NCBI GenBank assembly: GCA_964558405.1
Contig: CAZLDG010000016.1
Location: forward strand, 1-28,978
DNA length: 28,978 bases
Direction: 5' to 3'
From: Thioglobus_B sp964558405
GTDB lineage: Bacteria > Pseudomonadota > Gammaproteobacteria > PS1 > Pseudothioglobaceae
A program made the position numbers and the translations under genes. This document shows, one piece after another, positions 25,068-28,978 of this stretch; the stretch's first letter is position 1, and each line of letters starts with the position of its first letter. Below the pieces are notes generated by a model, which was not told the origin of the DNA, ran no database searches, and worked only from the letters and a program-made list of their open reading frames with translations.

Positions 25068-26347
25068 GTCAGTCGGACAATCTTTTTGAGCAAGCCAAGC
25101 AATATATTCCTGGCGGTGTGAATTCACCGGTGCGTGCGTTTAATGGCGTGGGCGGTAATCCTATTTTCTTTACCAAGGGTGAAGGGGCTTATTTGTACGA
25201 TGCCGATGACAAGCACTATATTGATTACGTGGCCTCTTGGGGTCCGATGATCTTAGGCCATGCCAATGACAAGGTAGTCGGTGCGGTTAAAACCACTTTG
25301 GAAAATGGTTTAGGTTTTGGTGCGCCTACCCAGATTGAGACGCAGTTGGCACAAAAGGTCTGTGAAATCATGCCTTCGATTGAATTGGTGCGCATGGTCA
25401 GCTCGGGTACCGAAGCTACCATGAGTGCGATTCGCTTAGCACGTGGTTATACAGGGCGAGACAAAATTATTAAGTTCGAAGGTTGTTATCACGGTCATTC
25501 AGACTCGCTGCTGGTTAAGGCTGGATCGGGAGCATTAACTCTGGGCGTGCCGACTTCACCCGGCGTTCCGGCTTCACTGGCAGAACACACACTCACACTA
25601 GAGTACAACAATCTAGAACAAGTGAACCAGGTGCTCTCAGAAGTTGGTGAGGAAGTGGCTTGTATTATTGTTGAGCCTGTGGCTGGCAATATGAATTGCA
25701 TTCCACCGGTGAACGGTTTCTTACAAGGTTTAAGAAGCGCATGCGATGCTCATGGTGTGGTGCTAATTTTTGATGAGGTGATGACTGGTTTTCGTGTGGC
25801 CTTAGGCGGGGCGCAACAATACTACGGGGTTAAACCGGATCTTACCACCTTGGGCAAGGTGATTGGCGGCGGCCTGCCAGTAGGCGCCTTTGGCGGTAAG
25901 CGTGAGATTATGGCACATATTGCCCCACTGGGTCCAGTGTATCAAGCAGGTACACTCTCAGGCAATCCGATGTCGATGTCAGCGGGTTTGGCGATGTTAA
26001 ATGAACTCAGTGGTGATACACAGTTCTACGACAAACTTAGTGCCAAGGTTGAGCGTTTGGTCTCGGGTATTCTGGCCAAGGCAAAAGCGCATAATATTTC
26101 CATGACCGCCAATACGGTCGGCGGCATGTTTGGCCTGTTCTTTACCGATGCCAGTGAAGTGACTAACTTTAATGAAACCTCGGCATGCGATATCGAACGC
26201 TTTAAAAAATTCTATCACCTAATGTTGGATGAAGGTGTGTATATGGCGCCATCAGCCTATGAAGCTGGCTTTGTTTCTGCGGCGCATAGTGATGAGGATA
26301 TCGACAACACCATTGGGGCAGCAGATCGCGTTTTTGCACAATTGTAG
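25064..26347 (+). CDS. hemL: Glutamate-1-semialdehyde 2,1-aminomutase
   Basis: HemL makes 5-aminolevulinate in the C5 route of tetrapyrrole synthesis, which supplies haem for the cytochromes. The 427 residues match the family, with N-terminal signature QYIPGGVNSPVRAF and the PLP lysine K265 in GKVIGGGLPVGAFGG, the same position as in E. coli. SSGTEATMSAIRLARG and GCYHGHSD are the cofactor-binding stretches. It is coupled to holB by an ATGA overlap, an unusual neighbour, and is followed 3 bases later by the LOG-family gene. Confidence 0.97.
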   Translation: MSQSDNLFEQAKQYIPGGVNSPVRAFNGVGGNPIFFTKGEGAYLYDADDKHYIDYVASWGPMILGHANDKVVGAVKTTLENGLGFGAPTQIETQLAQKVCEIMPSIELVRMVSSGTEATMSAIRLARGYTGRDKIIKFEGCYHGHSDSLLVKAGSGALTLGVPTSPGVPASLAEHTLTLEYNNLEQVNQVLSEVGEEVACIIVEPVAGNMNCIPPVNGFLQGLRSACDAHGVVLIFDEVMTGFRVALGGAQQYYGVKPDLTTLGKVIGGGLPVGAFGGKREIMAHIAPLGPVYQAGTLSGNPMSMSAGLAMLNELSGDTQFYDKLSAKVERLVSGILAKAKAHNISMTANTVGGMFGLFFTDASEVTNFNETSACDIERFKKFYHLMLDEGVYMAPSAYEAGFVSAAHSDEDIDNTIGAADRVFAQL

Positions 26348-26350
26348 TTT

Positions 26351-26953
26351 ATGAATATTGAGGTTGTCGAAGCTGAATTAAATAAGGCGTCTGATGTTTT
26401 GGATCAGCTGGGCGATAACATCAGTATTTTTGGCTCAGCCAGAGTCCAAGACGATGACCCCTTGATCGAGCAGGCTTATACTTTGGGCAAATCACTCTCA
26501 GATTTGGGCTTTAATGTACTAACCGGTGCTGGCCCCGGCATTATGCAAGCGGCAAATCGCGGCGCGTTTGCTGGCCCCTCGCAAAGTGTGGGTTTGAATA
26601 TTGTATTGCCAAAGGAGCAGCAGCCAAACGGCTTTTTGGATCAGTGTTTGAGTTTCGAGCATTTTTTCACGCGCAAGGTAATCCTAATCAAATACGCTTG
26701 CGCTTGTGTGTTTTTCCCCGGTGGTTTTGGCACGGCAGATGAGTTATTCGAGGTGCTAACCTTGGTACAGACGCGCAAGGGTAGAGACATGCAGGTTTTC
26801 TTGGTAGGCAGTGAATATTGGTCGCCACTGCTAAGCTGGTTTGAGCAATTAGAGTCGCGACAATACATTCATCCTCAAGACCTGCAATCATTTACTGTGG
26901 TGGATGATGTTGAGCAAATTATTCAAACACTCAAGGAGATAAAATGCCATTAG
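26351..26953 (+). CDS. LOG-family protein (TIGR00730-like Rossmann-fold nucleotide hydrolase)
   Basis: This is a 200-residue protein of the LOG/lysine decarboxylase-like family, whose characterised members cleave nucleoside 5'-monophosphates to base and ribose 5-phosphate. The family signature is PGGFGTADE at 123-131. Upstream are SIFGSAR at 25-31, GAGPGIMQAANRGA at 59-72, and the conserved FFTRKV at 105-110. The true substrate is unknown. It follows hemL by 3 bases and overlaps the HAD gene by 10 bases, so all three are one operon. It could act in nucleotide salvage, as may ppnP elsewhere in the window. Confidence 0.85.
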   Translation: MNIEVVEAELNKASDVLDQLGDNISIFGSARVQDDDPLIEQAYTLGKSLSDLGFNVLTGAGPGIMQAANRGAFAGPSQSVGLNIVLPKEQQPNGFLDQCLSFEHFFTRKVILIKYACACVFFPGGFGTADELFEVLTLVQTRKGRDMQVFLVGSEYWSPLLSWFEQLESRQYIHPQDLQSFTVVDDVEQIIQTLKEIKCH

Positions 26954-27597
26954 CCATTTTTGATTTAGACAAAACCTTAATCGGCGGTGATAGTGATTTT
27001 CTTTGGGGGGAGTACTTATCTGAGATTGGTGCGGTTGATGCCAGCACTTATCAGCAAAAGAATCAGTATTTTTTTGATGAATACGCCAAAGGCCGACTCG
27101 ATATTAATGAGTATTTAGAGTTTTGCCTAGAGCCATTATCACAAAATTCTATGGAAACGCTCACGCGCTGGCACGCGGACTTTATGCAACAAAAAATCGA
27201 GTCTATTTTATTGCCCAAGGCGCAACTGATGGTGGATAAACATAAAGCCCAGGGTGATCGCGTATTGGTGATTACGGCTACCAATCGTTTCATTACCACG
27301 CCGATTGTGGCGCGCTATGGTATTAGCGATTTATTGGCGACCGAGCCGGAGATTGTTAATGAGCGCTATACGGGAAAAGTTGCAGGTGAGCCTTGTTTTC
27401 AAGCGGGAAAAATTAAGCATCTGCATCGCTGGCTGGCACAAACTGGCGAGGATTTAAGCGGGGCTTATTTTTATTCGGATTCGCATAACGATTTGCCGAT
27501 GCTGGAGCTGGTAGACAATCCAGTAGTGGTACATGGTGATGAGATTTTGTTAGAGGTGGCTCGGCAGCGTAACTGGCCGAGTTTGGATTGGCATTAG
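26944..27597 (+). CDS. HAD-IB family phosphatase (SerB-like)
   Basis: This is a 217-residue HAD hydrolase of subfamily IB (TIGR01490-type). Motif I is F-D7-L-D9-K-T, motif II is the T111/T113 region (VITATNR), motif III is probably K156 or K158, and motif IV is YSDSHNDLPML with D179 and D183. The IB cap lies between motifs I and II. Such proteins dephosphorylate small metabolites such as phosphoserine; the substrate here is not known. It overlaps the LOG gene by 10 bases and is the last gene of the block that starts at pabC-mltG; a terminator follows. Confidence 0.85.
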   Translation: MPLAIFDLDKTLIGGDSDFLWGEYLSEIGAVDASTYQQKNQYFFDEYAKGRLDINEYLEFCLEPLSQNSMETLTRWHADFMQQKIESILLPKAQLMVDKHKAQGDRVLVITATNRFITTPIVARYGISDLLATEPEIVNERYTGKVAGEPCFQAGKIKHLHRWLAQTGEDLSGAYFYSDSHNDLPMLELVDNPVVVHGDEILLEVARQRNWPSLDWH

Positions 27598-27614
27598 CCT
27601 TGAATTTTAGAGAT

Positions 27615-27641
27615 AAAAAAACCTCCGTAAGGAGGTTTTTT
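27615..27641. terminator. Bidirectional terminator between the HAD gene and dsrE2
   Basis: An ACCTCC/GGAGGT stem flanked by A and T tracts (27615-27626 pairing with 27631-27641 around a GTAA loop) lies 17 bases after the HAD stop and 18 bases from the end of the convergent dsrE2. It can serve both genes. Confidence 0.9.
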
Positions 27642-27659
27642 GTTATCAGTATTGCCTGA

Positions 27660-28175
27660 TTACATGTATAGGTGATGATTACCGGTAGCAGCTTCATCAA
27701 AGTATGAGGCAGCACCAGCAAACTCAACGCCGTCAATGAAGTCGTCTTTGCTATAACCAAATAGCTCAACTGTCATTTCACAAGCGATAAATTTAACATC
27801 AAATTCCTGACACATAGCGCGCAAGTCTTCCAACTTCGCCACACCGTGCTTGGCCATGGTCTTTTTCATCATCCAAGTAACCAAAGTGTCCGCACCTGGG
27901 ATGTTCCATAGGATGTTTGGAATCTTAGGGCCGAAATCGATATCTTGTAACCACTTAGGACCAAATGGCATCTTCATTGGCATTGAAGGGTTGCCAATTG
28001 GCGTTACCTTTAGCTTAGAAGTGTCTTTTAGTAGTAGGTTAAGACCGTAAAACGTAAAGAAGATGGTTACTTCTTTGTCCATCGCCACACCAGTAGAGGC
28101 AATAATGAAGGGAGGAAAAGCCCAGTCAAAAGTACCTTTGGTAGCAATGATTGTCATCTTATTATCATCTGACAT
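27660..28175 (-). CDS. dsrE2: DsrE2-type sulfur carrier protein
   Basis: This is a 171-residue DsrE/DsrF-like protein of the DsrE2 type, which in sulfur oxidisers works with TusA to move protein-bound sulfur towards the reverse sulfite reductase or heterodisulfide-reductase-like pathways. The conserved cysteines are C122 (AMCQEF) and C132 (FIACEMT, a well-kept stretch of this family). Length and the hydrophobic N-terminal half fit DsrE2, which is usually described as membrane-associated. A strong ribosome-binding site (AAGGAGG) precedes the ATG. It is 31 bases downstream of tusA on the same strand, the arrangement seen in the rhd-tusA-dsrE2 cluster of purple and other sulfur bacteria; no rhodanese gene follows in this window. 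Confidence 0.88.
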   Translation of the reverse strand: MSDDNKMTIIATKGTFDWAFPPFIIASTGVAMDKEVTIFFTFYGLNLLLKDTSKLKVTPIGNPSMPMKMPFGPKWLQDIDFGPKIPNILWNIPGADTLVTWMMKKTMAKHGVAKLEDLRAMCQEFDVKFIACEMTVELFGYSKDDFIDGVEFAGAASYFDEAATGNHHLYM

Positions 28176-28206
28176 AATATTTTCCTCCTTAAAAGAGTTT
28201 GGTTAA

Positions 28207-28431
28207 TTAAACCTTTTCAATCGTGAAAACGTACTTGCCGCCGTCTTCTACTGTAGAGATTAGTTTGTTACCAGTTTGGTTACAGAAAGCCTCGATGTCT
28301 TTTACTGAACCAGCATCGGTTGAAATAACGTCTAGGATAGTACCAGCGTCCATTTTAGCCAGTGCTTTCTTAGTTTTTAAAATTGGAAGTGGGCAGTTTA
28401 AGCCTGATGCATCTAAAGTTTCGTCAGCCAT
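28207..28431 (-). CDS. tusA: Sulfur carrier protein TusA
   Basis: TusA is a small cytoplasmic sulfur carrier that holds sulfur as a persulfide. The 74 residues contain the signature LNC13PLPILKTKKAL with the sulfur-accepting cysteine of the CPxP motif, followed by the usual short beta-alpha-beta-alpha-beta-beta fold. A second cysteine (EAFCNQTG) is also present. An AAGGAG ribosome-binding site precedes the ATG. With dsrE2 directly downstream, the pair forms a sulfur-trafficking unit that marks this genome as that of a sulfur oxidiser more than of a tRNA-thiolation-only bacterium; in E. coli TusA stands alone. Confidence 0.95.
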   Translation of the reverse strand: MADETLDASGLNCPLPILKTKKALAKMDAGTILDVISTDAGSVKDIEAFCNQTGNKLISTVEDGGKYVFTIEKV

Positions 28432-28500
28432 GATGGGACTCCTTGTGTATTGTTTAAAATAAGTAATATAACATATTAGAAAAAACTAATAAGTTCGACC

Positions 28501-28529
28501 ATTTTAGTCGCCTCCTGTTCAATAGTCAA
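28501..28529 (-). promoter_or_regulatory. Sigma70-type promoter for tusA-dsrE2
   Basis: On the minus strand TTGACT (28529-28524) and TAAAAT (28506-28501) are separated by exactly 17 bases, each matching the consensus at five of six positions or nearly so. The predicted start near 28494 gives a leader of about 60 bases ahead of tusA. This is the best promoter match in the window. Confidence 0.65.
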
Positions 28530-28542
28530 ATATAATGAACTA

Positions 28543-28978
28543 ATGATAAAGATTCTCATTACCTTTGTTCTCTCCCTGCAATTGCACGCACTGGATTTAC
28601 CCAGTGCTGGTTCGTATGCCAGTTTGAGTGAGAAGAAGAGTGGACACGAGTTCTTGCAAATTCTGTGGGATTCAAATTCCATTATTAGCAATGTGGAGTC
28701 GCAATTGTATTTGCAGGGCATTGGCCAGGAAATGGTCTCGCATAGCCAGTCGAGCGATAAGCATTTTGATTTTTTCTTATTGGATAAGTCTAGCGTCAAC
28801 GCTTTTGCTGGACCTTATGGTTATATTGGTATTCATAGTGGCATGTTGTTAGAGTCAGAATCAGAAGCGGAGTTGGCCGGTGTCTTGGCGCATGAGATTG
28901 CGCATGTGAGTCAAGACCATCTACAACGCTTTGATGATAAAACCGATAAACAGTCTTATCTAATGGCCGCGGGCATGC
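28543..28978 (+). CDS. Secreted M48-family metalloprotease (BepA-like), 3' end outside window
   Basis: The visible 145 residues start with a short signal peptide (MIKILITFVLSLQLHA) followed by LDLPSAGSYASLSE. The zinc metalloprotease motif H117-E-I-A-H121 lies in LAGVLAHEIAHVSQDH, preceded by the typical NAFAGPYGYIGIHSGML stretch, all hallmarks of the M48 peptidases related to BepA/YfgC that help outer-membrane protein assembly. BepA-type proteins are about 480 residues with C-terminal TPR repeats, which would lie beyond the window, so only the family can be stated. The ATG at 28543 is the first possible start (an earlier ATG at 28536 hits a stop after one codon). It has no Shine-Dalgarno sequence and lies only 6 bases after a TATAAT. 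It is divergent from tusA. Confidence 0.85.
   Translation, partial: MIKILITFVLSLQLHALDLPSAGSYASLSEKKSGHEFLQILWDSNSIISNVESQLYLQGIGQEMVSHSQSSDKHFDFFLLDKSSVNAFAGPYGYIGIHSGMLLESESEAELAGVLAHEIAHVSQDHLQRFDDKTDKQSYLMAAGM

Noticed and set aside
28478..28515. Eight-codon minus-strand reading frame (MVELISFF) with an AGGAGG ribosome-binding site upstream of tusA, a possible leader peptide.
   Set aside because: Its ATG overlaps the -10 box of the better-supported tusA promoter, so the transcript would begin after it; very short frames with a chance purine run are common.

Overview
The window is a gene-dense, moderately AT-rich chromosomal stretch with almost no non-coding space; no gap between genes exceeds about 110 bases. 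Every recognisable housekeeping protein looks gammaproteobacterial (Mpl, class II Cca, Tig-ClpP-ClpX-Lon, RsmB, DsbC, PepA, PabC/MltG-Tmk-HolB). TusA-DsrE2, a secreted DsrE-family protein, cytochromes c/c4, a DUF302 protein and a DUF1538/P-II/CBS cluster point to a chemolithotrophic sulfur oxidiser. The SUP05/Thioglobus group and related invertebrate symbionts are the best guess, made from gene content only. I saw no tRNA, rRNA, insertion sequence, prophage or CRISPR array.

Layout. 1-2337: mpl (cut by the left edge) is divergent from cca. 2317-5371: an AddB-like RecB-family nuclease and engB overlap on the minus strand. 5455-13332: a long plus-strand block runs cytochrome c, terminator, dihaem cytochrome c4, then the protein-quality-control series tig-clpP-clpX-hflX-lon, closed by a strong hairpin terminator. 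13381-15838 (minus): a secreted DsrE-family protein, rsmB and dsbC. 15921-17670 (plus): pepA and ppnP. 17667-21629 (minus): a metallo-beta-lactamase-fold hydrolase, a DUF302 protein, and a tight cassette of two DUF1538 membrane proteins with a P-II-like and a CBS-domain protein. 21652-27597 (plus): a pabC-mltG gene fusion, tmk, holB, hemL, a LOG-family protein and a HAD-IB phosphatase, closed by a terminator. 27660-28431 (minus): tusA-dsrE2 behind a good sigma70 promoter. 28543-end: an M48 metalloprotease cut by the right edge.

The most interesting points are (i) a single open reading frame joining cytoplasmic aminodeoxychorismate lyase (PabC) to the membrane-anchored endolytic transglycosylase MltG; (ii) the translationally coupled DUF1538-DUF1538-(P-II-like)-CBS cassette, which looks like a two-subunit ion transporter with two dedicated ligand-sensing regulators; (iii) a shortened Cca with an altered DxD motif and no HD pair; (iv) hflX inserted between clpX and lon; and (v) a HolB lacking the usual four-cysteine zinc module. 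Function names come from motif and family recognition by eye; no database search was possible.
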